Below are positions 25,976 to 34,670 of a stretch of DNA of 53,496 nucleotides, piece after piece. The DNA lies in the NCBI GenBank assembly GCA_903854075.1, contig CAINVI010000254.1, positions 1 to 53,496 of the forward strand, written 5' to 3'. The notes under the pieces are model-generated. The model was not told where the DNA came from and did not search any database. It saw only the letters and a list, made by a program, of their open reading frames with translations. How positions within the stretch are numbered: the first letter of the stretch is position 1; the number at the start of each line of letters is the position of its first letter. Origin of the DNA: Candidatus Pollutiaquabacter sp. (GTDB lineage: Bacteria > Bacteroidota > Bacteroidia > AKYH767-A > 2013-40CM-41-45). The translations under genes were made by a program, and so were the position numbers.

Positions 25976-28900
25976 ATGAAAAACATCCTCACAATTGCGC
26001 TCGTCGCATTGACTTTGTTCCGTTTGAATGCGCAACAAGCGGTCACGGCGAATTATCAAAAAACGTACGGAAGATTGACACCAGCTCAGTCGGCACTTGT
26101 TAACGACAACAAAGCCATCATTCAAAACTATCTCGATCTACAGCGAGAGACGCTGCGGCTGACGACGGCTGATGTAAACAACTGGTCGGTGAGTGATATT
26201 TATTCTGATAAAAAAACGGGAACGACGTATATCTATCTGCAGCAGCAGTCCAATGGTATACGCGTGTTCAACGCGGTCAGCTCGATGGCTGTTAAAAACG
26301 GACAAGTGGTTTCTTTTTTTAGTCGCTTCATTCCCGGGTTGGCCGGAAAGGTAAACTCCGCGGCGCCTGCGTATGGTGCAGACGAAGCGATTCGTAAAGC
26401 AGCCGCATTGCTGGATCTTCCGGTGAATAAATTCCCGGAGCTTCAACTGGAAGTGAAGGAGTTGAATAAATTTATTTATACCAGCGGTGACATTTCCACC
26501 GAACCGGTTCAGATTACCTTGTTGTATCAGCCGCTCAAACAGTCCGTACGCTTGGTGTGGAACGTCAACATTGCTCCTGTAAATTCAGATCATTGGTGGA
26601 ACCTACGTCTCGATGCTGCCAACGGAACAATGATCGACAAGAATGACTGGACAGTACATTGTGACTTTGGGTCGGCACAGTCGAGTATGTCAATACCGTC
26701 TGCAGTTAACGTGCAGTCACCGGCTGCGGCAACATCTTCCTTGTTGCCAGTGTATAACGTATACGCATTACCAGTGGAAGCTCCCTCTTTCGGATTAAGA
26801 AGTCTAGTTGTCAATCCGGCAGATCCAACAGCATCGCCGTACGGATGGCACGATACTGATGGTCAAACGGGCGACGAGTATACCATTACGCGCGGTAACA
26901 ATGTTCATGCTTATGACGATATTGCTGATACTGATGCGCCCGGAACTTCTGCAGATGGCGGCGCTACTTTGAATTTCGATTTCCCGGTAAGTTTCTCCCA
27001 AGCACCATCCACTTATCTGGATGCCTCCTTAACCAATTTGTTTTATGTCAACAATTGGATTCACGATGTATTATATCAGTATGGACTGGACGAAGCAGGC
27101 GGTAATTTTCAGGAGAACAATTATGGCAACGGCGGTGCAGGCAATGATTATGTGTTGGCGGAATGTCAGGACGGTGGCGGAACTAATAACGCGAACTTCG
27201 CAACACCCGATGATGGTTCCAACGGACGGATGCAAATGTACTTGTGGTCAGGCGCCAGTACATCAAGTTTACAGATTAATTCACCAGCTGGGATAGCCGG
27301 AAGTTATCTGGCAATTGAAGCAGGATTTGGGCCCGCAATCGCCACGCCGATTACAGCGGATCTGGTCCTCGTTGACGATGGTACTGCGCCAACTTCTGAT
27401 GCTTGTGAGCCCATTCAGAATGGGGCATCACTAGCCGGAAAAATCGCCGTTATCGATCGCGGCACATGCACATTTATCAGTAAAGTAAACGCAGCAGAAG
27501 CGTTAGGTGCGATTGCTGTTATTGTTTGTAACAATCAGGCCGGTTCCCCGATCTCGATGGGAGGTACTGGAACTGCCAGTGTTCCGTCCGTAATGGTTTC
27601 ACAAGCCGATGGTAATACAATTAAAGCGGCACTTACAGCCGGAGGAACTGTAAATGGCACCTTGAATCCGGCTTCAACCATTGTTCAGGATCTGGATGGC
27701 TCTTTTGACAATGGTATTGTAATTCATGAGTTCGGTCACGGTGTTTCCAATCGTCTTACCGGCGGCCCGAATAACTCCAATTGTTTATTTAACGGCGAAC
27801 AGGCCGGAGAAGGTTGGAGTGATTACTTAGCCCTGTTATTTACCATTGAGAACGGCGATCAAGGAACTGATGGTCGTGGTATTGGAACCTATGCTATCAA
27901 TGAATCTGTTAGTGGTGGCGGTATCCGTAGGTATCAATATTCTACCGATATGACCATTAATCCGCTCACTTACGCTGACCTTGCGCTGAGTGCACAAGTT
28001 CACGACGTAGGTGAGGTTTGGTGTGTAACGTTGTGGGATCTTACCTGGTCACTCATAGATCAGTTTGGCTATGATCCGAATTGGATTTCGGGAACGGGAG
28101 GTAATAACATCGCCTTGTCGCTGGTCATGGAAGGAATGAAACTGCAGCCTTGCGGACCCGGCTTTATTGATGGTCGTGATGCCATTTTATTGGCGGATGA
28201 TAATCTTTTCGGCGGCGCACATCGATGTTTGATCTGGGAATCATTCGCACGTCGTGGCATGGGCGCTAATGCTCTGCAGGGTGACGCGAACACTGCCGGT
28301 GATGAAACGGCTGACTTCACGCTGCCTAGTTTCTGCCTGAATCCAACGGTTGCACCAACTGCAAACTTTACGTCGGATGTGACCACTACTTGTTTCGGTA
28401 CGGTTCAATTCGAAGATCTCTCTACCGGAATCGCACAAGCCTGGAATTGGAATTTTGGTGATGGTGTAACCTCCGCATTGCCTAATCCTTCGCACACCTA
28501 TTCGGCACCTGGCACCTACACGGTAACATTGATCGCGTCAAACTCATTAGGCGCTGATACGCTGGTGCAAAATGCATACATCACCGTTACAACACCTGCT
28601 GCACCGCAAGTCAACGGTGTCTTGACGGTTTGTAATGGCCAGACAACCACACTTACAGCACAACTTACTCCGGGCGATAATGCGGAATGGCGCGATGCGT
28701 CAGGAACCGTTGTTGGCGGAACAAGTGCAACCTTCACCACTCCAGCATTGACCAACACCACTACGTTCACCGTGCGTCAATACACTCCGACTCCGCTTCA
28801 AAATGTAGGTCCGGTAAATGGATCTTTCGGAGGAGGCGGTTATCACAATACAACCTTTGAAGGAAAAGAACTCTTCACCACTTTCACTCCGCTACGATTG

Positions 28901-29749
28901 GTTTCAGTTTGGGTGGATGCATCCGGTACGGCCGATCGCACCTTCAATCTATATTCCTCCAACGGAACTTTATTAGAGGCTCAAACAATTACGGTGCCAG
29001 ACGGCCAAAGTCGTGTGACGCTCAACTTTGATATTCCTGTCGCAGGCGATTACCAGATTGGCGTAACAGCCGGATCTAATTTGTACCGAAATAACAGTGG
29101 TGCCAGCTATCCGTATTCTGTTAATGGATTGGTGACCATCACGGCGTCTAATTCGACGTCCAATCCCGCCACCTTCTATTATTATGTATATGATTGGCAA
29201 GTTCAGGAACTGCCTTGCTTAAGTCAACCCGCCAATGTTGTGGTAGAAGTGATTCCCAATCCTACGGCAGCTTACACGTATTCAGCTACCGGATTGACAA
29301 CACAATTCACCAATACATCTTCCGGAAATGTGGTGTCCTATGTTTGGGATTTTGGTGATGGAAATACATCCACGCAAGCCAACCCTCAGCATACTTATGC
29401 TCAATCCGGAACCTACGTTGTTACACTAACGGTAACAACAAGCGATGGCTGTACAGCCGTGAGCACGCAGTCGCTTTCTATTACCGTAAGCGGAATCGTT
29501 TCGCCGAGTCGTAATGAACTGGTAGTATTCGGTACCCGAAACAACATTAGCATCACCCGTGGCGCTGATAATACAGCAGAACTGGCAGTAACCGTTTACG
29601 ATGTAATAGGGCAAGAGCTAGTTGCTCGCGCGGTTTATCGCACCGAAGAAATTTCAATTTCATTACCGACAGTAGTTGCCGGAACCGTTATTGTACGAAT
29701 GGAACAAGGCGGACAGGTGCAGCACAAGCAAGTTTTCCTGTACGAGTAA
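25976..29749 (+). CDS. T9SS-exported M36 (fungalysin) metallopeptidase with PA, PKD and Ig-like domains
   Basis: A 1257-residue exported protease. After the signal peptide (MKNILTIALVALTLFRLNAQ) comes an FTP-type propeptide region (about 25-215). The M36 catalytic domain follows, with zinc motif HEFGH (His584, Glu585, His588) and third ligand Glu612 in GEQAGEGWSDY. A protease-associated domain (about 440-565) is inserted before the active site. Then come a PKD domain (about 794-872), an Ig-like domain interrupted by a module of about 130 residues (about 940-1076), a second PKD domain (about 1093-1165) and a C-terminal T9SS sorting domain (about 1178-1257). It would digest extracellular protein. 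The active site looks intact. No clear -7 element precedes it. Confidence 0.93.
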   Translation: MKNILTIALVALTLFRLNAQQAVTANYQKTYGRLTPAQSALVNDNKAIIQNYLDLQRETLRLTTADVNNWSVSDIYSDKKTGTTYIYLQQQSNGIRVFNAVSSMAVKNGQVVSFFSRFIPGLAGKVNSAAPAYGADEAIRKAAALLDLPVNKFPELQLEVKELNKFIYTSGDISTEPVQITLLYQPLKQSVRLVWNVNIAPVNSDHWWNLRLDAANGTMIDKNDWTVHCDFGSAQSSMSIPSAVNVQSPAAATSSLLPVYNVYALPVEAPSFGLRSLVVNPADPTASPYGWHDTDGQTGDEYTITRGNNVHAYDDIADTDAPGTSADGGATLNFDFPVSFSQAPSTYLDASLTNLFYVNNWIHDVLYQYGLDEAGGNFQENNYGNGGAGNDYVLAECQDGGGTNNANFATPDDGSNGRMQMYLWSGASTSSLQINSPAGIAGSYLAIEAGFGPAIATPITADLVLVDDGTAPTSDACEPIQNGASLAGKIAVIDRGTCTFISKVNAAEALGAIAVIVCNNQAGSPISMGGTGTASVPSVMVSQADGNTIKAALTAGGTVNGTLNPASTIVQDLDGSFDNGIVIHEFGHGVSNRLTGGPNNSNCLFNGEQAGEGWSDYLALLFTIENGDQGTDGRGIGTYAINESVSGGGIRRYQYSTDMTINPLTYADLALSAQVHDVGEVWCVTLWDLTWSLIDQFGYDPNWISGTGGNNIALSLVMEGMKLQPCGPGFIDGRDAILLADDNLFGGAHRCLIWESFARRGMGANALQGDANTAGDETADFTLPSFCLNPTVAPTANFTSDVTTTCFGTVQFEDLSTGIAQAWNWNFGDGVTSALPNPSHTYSAPGTYTVTLIASNSLGADTLVQNAYITVTTPAAPQVNGVLTVCNGQTTTLTAQLTPGDNAEWRDASGTVVGGTSATFTTPALTNTTTFTVRQYTPTPLQNVGPVNGSFGGGGYHNTTFEGKELFTTFTPLRLVSVWVDASGTADRTFNLYSSNGTLLEAQTITVPDGQSRVTLNFDIPVAGDYQIGVTAGSNLYRNNSGASYPYSVNGLVTITASNSTSNPATFYYYVYDWQVQELPCLSQPANVVVEVIPNPTAAYTYSATGLTTQFTNTSSGNVVSYVWDFGDGNTSTQANPQHTYAQSGTYVVTLTVTTSDGCTAVSTQSLSITVSGIVSPSRNELVVFGTRNNISITRGADNTAELAVTVYDVIGQELVARAVYRTEEISISLPTVVAGTVIVRMEQGGQVQHKQVFLYE

Positions 29750-29772
29750 TTTCAATTTTCAGTGAACACGAA

Positions 29773-29809
29773 GGCGGGCTGTACTCTTAGGAGCACAGTC
29801 CGCCGTTTT
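29773..29809 (+). terminator. Terminator of the M36 peptidase gene
   Basis: GGCGGGCTGT (29773-29782) pairs with ACAGTCCGCC (29795-29804) with one G-T pair, an inner CTC/GAG extension, and a short TTTT tail. Confidence 0.75.
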
Positions 29810-29878
29810 GTTGATAGTCATTTTGAAAAAAAACAAGCACCTTAATCGTTGATAGAATTTCTCTTGCCATTTTGCAGT

Positions 29879-30448
29879 ATGGATCAACTCAACATCAGGG
29901 ACATTCTAACTGTGTCCACCATTTTGTTTGCGGTTATTGATATCGTCGGTTCCATTCCGGTGTTATTACAGGTCAAGCAGCGTGTAGGTCATATAAAAAC
30001 CGGACAGGCTACAGTGGTCTCCCTGTTAATCATGATTGGTTTTCTCTTTTTGGGAGAATCCATCCTTAAATTTCTAGGGGTCGATGTCGGATCGTTTGCC
30101 ATCGCAGGTTCTCTTGTCATTTTCTTTTTGGCGTTGGAAATGATCTTAGGCATTCGATTATATCGAGATGAAATACCGGAAACAGCATCTATCATTCCGG
30201 TTGCATTTCCGTTGATCGCAGGTACCGGGACAATGACCACCTTGTTGTCGTTGCGGGCGGCTTACGATGCTCCAACTATAATTATTGGGATTACCTTGAA
30301 TCTTTTAGTCGTTTATGTCGTGCTTCGGAATTTACACCGCTTGGAAAAATGGCTCGGACCTGCAGGAATCAGTGTATTGAGAAAAGTATTTGGGATAATT
30401 CTGCTTGCCATCGCTGTTAAATTGTTCCGTACAAACCTAGGGGTGTAA
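29879..30448 (+). CDS. MarC family integral membrane protein
   Basis: A 189-residue protein with six predicted membrane helices, starting at the ATG at 29879 (MDQLNIRDILTVSTILFAVIDIVGSIPVLL); the frame upstream uses a TTG and is not needed. The motif PVAFPLIAGTGTMTTLLSL is the conserved MarC (UPF0056) signature. The family is widespread and of uncertain function; a transport role has been proposed without agreement. It stands alone between two large T9SS genes. A CATTTTGC -7-like sequence lies just before the start. Confidence 0.9.
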   Translation: MDQLNIRDILTVSTILFAVIDIVGSIPVLLQVKQRVGHIKTGQATVVSLLIMIGFLFLGESILKFLGVDVGSFAIAGSLVIFFLALEMILGIRLYRDEIPETASIIPVAFPLIAGTGTMTTLLSLRAAYDAPTIIIGITLNLLVVYVVLRNLHRLEKWLGPAGISVLRKVFGIILLAIAVKLFRTNLGV

Positions 30449-30519
30449 CCCTAATAAATGTCAGGTAATTTATTGTTAATCAATCAAATAGATCTGCTTT
30501 ATAATCAAGACAGTATACA

Positions 30520-30550
30520 TTGATTATTAACAATTATTGTCCTAATTTTG
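30520..30550 (+). promoter_or_regulatory. Promoter of the CUB/PKD/GEVED protein gene
   Basis: TTG at 30520-30522, a 20-base spacer and TAATTTTG at 30543-30550 match the Bacteroidota consensus. The -33 region lies in the right arm of an imperfect inverted repeat (TTGTTAATCAAT near 30473 and ATTGATTATTAACAA near 30519). Confidence 0.65.
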
Positions 30551-30583
30551 AAACATCACAATTCTTAGCAATTACACACAGTT

Positions 30584-33500
30584 ATGAAAAGACTATTACT
30601 CAACGTGTTGGTTTTATTTTCGTTGATGCTGTTCGGGGTTACTTCGGCGCAGGCACAAGGAACGTATACAATTTGTTCTATTCCCGGCGAATTTACTTCG
30701 GATTCAACAGGAACTTTGTACGATACCGGTGGTCCGAACGGACAATACCAGGTGAATGAAAACTGTACACTTCTTATCCAGCCTTCCTGCGCAGTATCCA
30801 TTACGTTGTCGTTTTCTCTTTTCGATACGGAAGCCAACTTCGATTTTTTCCGTGTCTATGATGGAGCAACTGTAGCTGCTCCGCAATTGCTGAATGCAAA
30901 TGGTACAACACTTCCCGGTCCGGTAACCTGTACCTCCGGTTCTATGTTGATTGTTTGGCGTTCGGACGTTTCCATCGTAGGTGATGGATTCGCTTGTTCT
31001 TGGACCTCTGTTATTGCATCAGCCGTTGCTCCGAATGCAGCTTGCATCGTCAACGATTTCACGCCTCCACTGAATACCAACGTTCAATTTACCGATCAGA
31101 GTGTAGGTAATCCTACCGGTTGGTTGTGGGATTTCGGTGATGGCGATACCTCTCGCCGTCAAAATCCGCTACACGCGTATTCTGCGCCGGGAACCTACAA
31201 TGTCATGTTCGTTGCGTTTTCTTGTACCGAGTCTGATACTGCTTATCTCACGGTTAACGTTCAGCAGGCGCCGCAAATTGATGTGCAACCTGTAGGTTTC
31301 AATGTCATTGCGCAGTGCGGCGACTCTGTATCTTATTACATGGATGTCACCAATATCGCCGGTGGAGAACTTTTCTGGACCAGCGACGTGGATGTGAATA
31401 CCGGCCTTCCTGTACGCATCCTCTCGTTGAAAAACAGTGGTTGTGACCAGTTCAGCGAGTACCCGAATACGATTCAAGCAATTGATACCTTCTTCACGAA
31501 CTATACGCTGACGGAAACCAATAGCCTCAATCCTAACCTGATTGCTTCCTTGCTCTTTGGTATCAACGTTCTATTGGTCCCTGAACAGGAAAATACGAAC
31601 AACCTTTTGGATACATTCTGGGTGCAAATGGCTCCAATCATTCAGAACTTCCTTAATAACGGTGGTTCGGTAATTTGGATTGGTTCACAGAGCTCCAACT
31701 CCGATGCAATGTTTAACGCCGGTGTATTTACCGGTACGTATAACAGTGATGCAGTCTTCAACAACCTTACTGTTGTAGATGCTTCCCATCCGTTGGCAGC
31801 TGGTTTGCCTGGAAATTTCGATGCTCCTGCAGCTACCTACACCATGAGTTTGACCAACGTAGACAAAAACGTAATCATTGAAGATCAAGGTGCAGATGTA
31901 GTCACCTGGTTGCCGTACGGTTCCGGTAAGGCCATCTTTATTGCCTTCGACTACTACAATGCTAATCTTGAAGCGCAGCGCGTGATTGCCAACGCGGTAC
32001 AGTGGGGTGGCCTGAATGGTTTACCAACCTGGATTGCCCTAGATCAAACATACGATACGCTTACCGCCGGTAATTCTACCAATGTTCTGGTTACTTTCCA
32101 GACTACCGGTCTCCCAGCAGGAACTTATATTGCTTCCATTCCGGTAGCGAATAACGATCCTACTAATCCTGTGGTGCTTGTTCCATGTACGCTTACGATT
32201 GCCGGTGATCCTATTGTCGGATTGTCTGACAGCTGTGTTGATTTTGGAAGTGCTATGCAGTATCGCCCTGAAACAAGAAATTTTGATGTCATCAACAATG
32301 GTTGCGATACGCTCTTCGTTACCTCAATAACATCCAACGCTCCTGAATTCACGGTGAGTGCACCATTCTCTTATTTGATTCCGGGTGCAAGCGGCATTGT
32401 TACGGTTAATTTCGTTAGCAATACCGTCGGAACTTTCACCGGAACGATTTCCGTTGACAATAACGACGTGGATACTTCCGTATGTCTGAGTGCAGAAACC
32501 TATCCAGCTCCAGATGTTAATCCTTCTACTGCAGGAGTTTCTGCAACGGCAGCTGCCTGCGGTACTACTGCAACACAGACTTTTGATGTTGAGAACCTCG
32601 GTGGAAGTGATCTTTACTATTCTTTATCTGGTCTTCCTGCCTGGTTGACCTACACCACCACCGGAGATACGGTTACTGCAGGTGCTACACAGACTGTTAC
32701 CCTGAACTTTAGCAGCGGTACATTACCGGGCGGTACCTATACAGCTACCATCAACGTCGTCTCAAACGATCCGCGTACTCCTTCTGTAGCTGTGACGGTT
32801 TCATTTGTGGTCGGACAAAATCCTTGTATGGATTTCACTTATACCACCAACACGTGTACGGGGCAGGCTAACTTCACATCGATAGCGATTAATACGCCGA
32901 CCAGCTACTCGTGGGATTTCGGTGATGGAAGCACCCCTGCAACTACTGCTAACCCGGTACACTACTACAGTGCTAACGGAACGTATACCGTTGAATTGAT
33001 TGCCTGCAATGCCGCAGGTTGTGACACCGTAACGCAATCATTGAATGCCATCATCACGGGTCCTCAGCCAACCAATTGCTACCCGGTAACAGCTGCTTAT
33101 TGTTGCGGTATTGGTTTGACCAACGTGACGATGGGTAACATCAACAATAACTCGAATGATGCTATCGACGGCTATCAGGATTACACCTGTACGGATACCA
33201 CTACTCTTGAAATTGGTCAAACATACCAGTTGTCTGCACAAACCGGTTTCACCTATCCGGAGAGCGTACTTGCGTGGATCGACTGGAACGGTGATAATAC
33301 ATTGAATACTTCTACGGAGCAGATTTTTTCGGATAACGGTCAGTTGACGTTCCACCTTGGAAGCTTCTCTGTTCCTGCCACTGCGGTAGTTGGTCAGCCT
33401 CTCCGCTTCCGCATCGCATCCGACTATTCAGCGAATCCAACACCTGCACCATGTCTGGATCTTCAGTTTGGTCAGGTGGAAGACTACTCCGTATTGGTTC

Positions 33501-33784
33501 GTCTCCCGGTCGGTTTGAACGAAGTAGCCTTGAATATTCCATTTGCTGTATTCCCGAATCCATTCGAAGGAACTGCGCGCATCGAGTATCAACTGAATGC
33601 CAACTCCAATGTTACGCTCGAAGTTTACAATGTCGTAGGCGAAAAAGTACAGTCGTTTGTAACGGGAGAGCAACAGTCTGCCGGTAAGCATTCCTTCAAC
33701 TTCGAAGGAGCGGTATCGGGAATTTATACCGTTCGCCTCACCGTGGATGGTCAGTCTATCGTTCAGAAGATTGTAAAATTCTAA
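30584..33784 (+). CDS. Large T9SS-exported CUB/PKD/Ig-like/GEVED protein with an internal GATase-like domain
   Basis: A 1066-residue exported protein. Signal peptide about 1-24, ending AQAQ. A CUB-like domain covers about 28-145 (FRVYDGATVAAPQ, CTSGSMLIVWRSD) and a PKD domain about 150-232 (WLWDFGDGDTSRRQNPLHAY). Residues about 285-477 look like a Rossmann-type, class I amidotransferase/ThuA-like fold (GINVLLVPEQE, FLNNGGSVIWIGSQS, VVDASHPLAAGLPG, GKAIFIAFDYY). Ig-like/HYDIN-type domains cover about 480-740, a second PKD about 745-822, a GEVED domain about 825-972 (VLAWIDWNGDNTLN, FRIASDYSANPTPAPC, QVEDYSV), and a type A T9SS sorting domain 976-1066. It is probably surface-attached or secreted; no enzyme activity can be assigned. 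It has its own promoter and terminator. Confidence 0.85.
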   Translation: MKRLLLNVLVLFSLMLFGVTSAQAQGTYTICSIPGEFTSDSTGTLYDTGGPNGQYQVNENCTLLIQPSCAVSITLSFSLFDTEANFDFFRVYDGATVAAPQLLNANGTTLPGPVTCTSGSMLIVWRSDVSIVGDGFACSWTSVIASAVAPNAACIVNDFTPPLNTNVQFTDQSVGNPTGWLWDFGDGDTSRRQNPLHAYSAPGTYNVMFVAFSCTESDTAYLTVNVQQAPQIDVQPVGFNVIAQCGDSVSYYMDVTNIAGGELFWTSDVDVNTGLPVRILSLKNSGCDQFSEYPNTIQAIDTFFTNYTLTETNSLNPNLIASLLFGINVLLVPEQENTNNLLDTFWVQMAPIIQNFLNNGGSVIWIGSQSSNSDAMFNAGVFTGTYNSDAVFNNLTVVDASHPLAAGLPGNFDAPAATYTMSLTNVDKNVIIEDQGADVVTWLPYGSGKAIFIAFDYYNANLEAQRVIANAVQWGGLNGLPTWIALDQTYDTLTAGNSTNVLVTFQTTGLPAGTYIASIPVANNDPTNPVVLVPCTLTIAGDPIVGLSDSCVDFGSAMQYRPETRNFDVINNGCDTLFVTSITSNAPEFTVSAPFSYLIPGASGIVTVNFVSNTVGTFTGTISVDNNDVDTSVCLSAETYPAPDVNPSTAGVSATAAACGTTATQTFDVENLGGSDLYYSLSGLPAWLTYTTTGDTVTAGATQTVTLNFSSGTLPGGTYTATINVVSNDPRTPSVAVTVSFVVGQNPCMDFTYTTNTCTGQANFTSIAINTPTSYSWDFGDGSTPATTANPVHYYSANGTYTVELIACNAAGCDTVTQSLNAIITGPQPTNCYPVTAAYCCGIGLTNVTMGNINNNSNDAIDGYQDYTCTDTTTLEIGQTYQLSAQTGFTYPESVLAWIDWNGDNTLNTSTEQIFSDNGQLTFHLGSFSVPATAVVGQPLRFRIASDYSANPTPAPCLDLQFGQVEDYSVLVRLPVGLNEVALNIPFAVFPNPFEGTARIEYQLNANSNVTLEVYNVVGEKVQSFVTGEQQSAGKHSFNFEGAVSGIYTVRLTVDGQSIVQKIVKF

Positions 33785-33797
33785 GTAATAAACTTCT

Positions 33798-33842
33798 AAT
33801 AAACGAGGGAGCTTCGGAAACGTTGCTCCCTCGTTTATTTTA
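33798..33842 (+). terminator. Terminator after the GEVED protein gene
   Basis: A perfect 15-bp inverted repeat, AATAAACGAGGGAGC (33798-33812) with GCTCCCTCGTTTATT (33825-33839), loop of 12 bases, then TTT. Confidence 0.85.
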
Positions 33843-33885
33843 ACCACTTTTGTATGGAAGTTGCTACCGAAAGCCTGAAACGATC

Positions 33886-34203
33886 ATGAGATTTGAAAAA
33901 CACATATTCATTTGTACGAATCAACGTGCCGCAGATGCGCGCCCGTGCTGTGGCGAAACTTGTGGCCTTGAGCTCGTGAAGGAGTTCAAGAAAGAAATTA
34001 AAGAGGCCGGTTTGGCCGCTAAAATTAGAGCGCAGCGTTCCGGTTGTCTGGATGCCTGTGAATACGGCCCATCTTTGGTGGTATATCCAGAAGGTGTTTT
34101 TTACGGTGGAGTAAAACAGGAAGATGTATCCGAAATCGTAAAGGAACATCTTATTAATGGACGCGTGGTCGACCGCCTTGTCATCGACTTTTCGAAAAAA
34201 TAA
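33886..34203 (+). CDS. Thioredoxin-like [2Fe-2S] ferredoxin domain protein
   Basis: A 105-residue protein of the thioredoxin-like [2Fe-2S] ferredoxin family. Cysteines at 10 (HIFICTNQR), 21, 22 and 26 (RPCCGETCG), and 54 and 58 (GCLDACEYGP) fit the C-x(10-12)-C...C-x3-C cluster pattern of this family. The start is taken at the ATG at 33886, because the upstream extension to 33850 is not part of the domain. It is cytosolic and would carry single electrons; its partner is unknown. The next gene starts three bases after its stop, so the two are surely co-translated. Confidence 0.9.
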   Translation: MRFEKHIFICTNQRAADARPCCGETCGLELVKEFKKEIKEAGLAAKIRAQRSGCLDACEYGPSLVVYPEGVFYGGVKQEDVSEIVKEHLINGRVVDRLVIDFSKK

Positions 34204-34206
34204 CAA

Positions 34207-34560
34207 ATGGATCTTTCGGTAGAAAAATACCGCGATGATTTTGAAATCGTTCGCCTCACGGCAGAACAGCTAATAAAAGATTTTCAGATTTTCGGAATCA
34301 CCATTCATTTTTCCGGCGACCCGCTTCGCGCTTACCAGGAATTACTGGAGCAGATTACTCCGGTATTCAGAGAATTGTATAAAAACCAGCCAGCTACTTT
34401 TCAGGGATTGCTGTATCGCATTGATATCAATGAAAAGAGATACCGGCAACTTTCAACGGAAGATAACTTCATAAGCCGCTTGGCGGAAGAGGTCATTCAA
34501 CGTGAATTTCAAAAAGTTCTGTTACGAAAATATTTCAGCAAAGGCGATAAAAACGGTTAA
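34207..34560 (+). CDS. Conserved-looking cytosolic protein of unknown function
   Basis: A 117-residue protein that I do not recognise. No signal peptide, membrane segment or cysteine is visible. It looks mainly alpha-helical with one central strand (FQIFGITIHFSG), acidic and basic residues mixed, and a basic C terminus. The start ATG lies three bases after the ferredoxin stop, which makes a functional link to that protein the best clue. Codon use looks like its neighbours. No terminator is apparent in the 110 bases that follow. Confidence 0.75.
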   Translation: MDLSVEKYRDDFEIVRLTAEQLIKDFQIFGITIHFSGDPLRAYQELLEQITPVFRELYKNQPATFQGLLYRIDINEKRYRQLSTEDNFISRLAEEVIQREFQKVLLRKYFSKGDKNG

Positions 34561-34670
34561 AAGTAGCTTTTTTCTAGGGTGGAAATATTTTTAGTAAAAG
34601 TTAAACAAAAGTATTTTGCTGTTGTTTATGAGGGGTATAACTAATAAAGCCCATTTTAAACAAAACTCCC

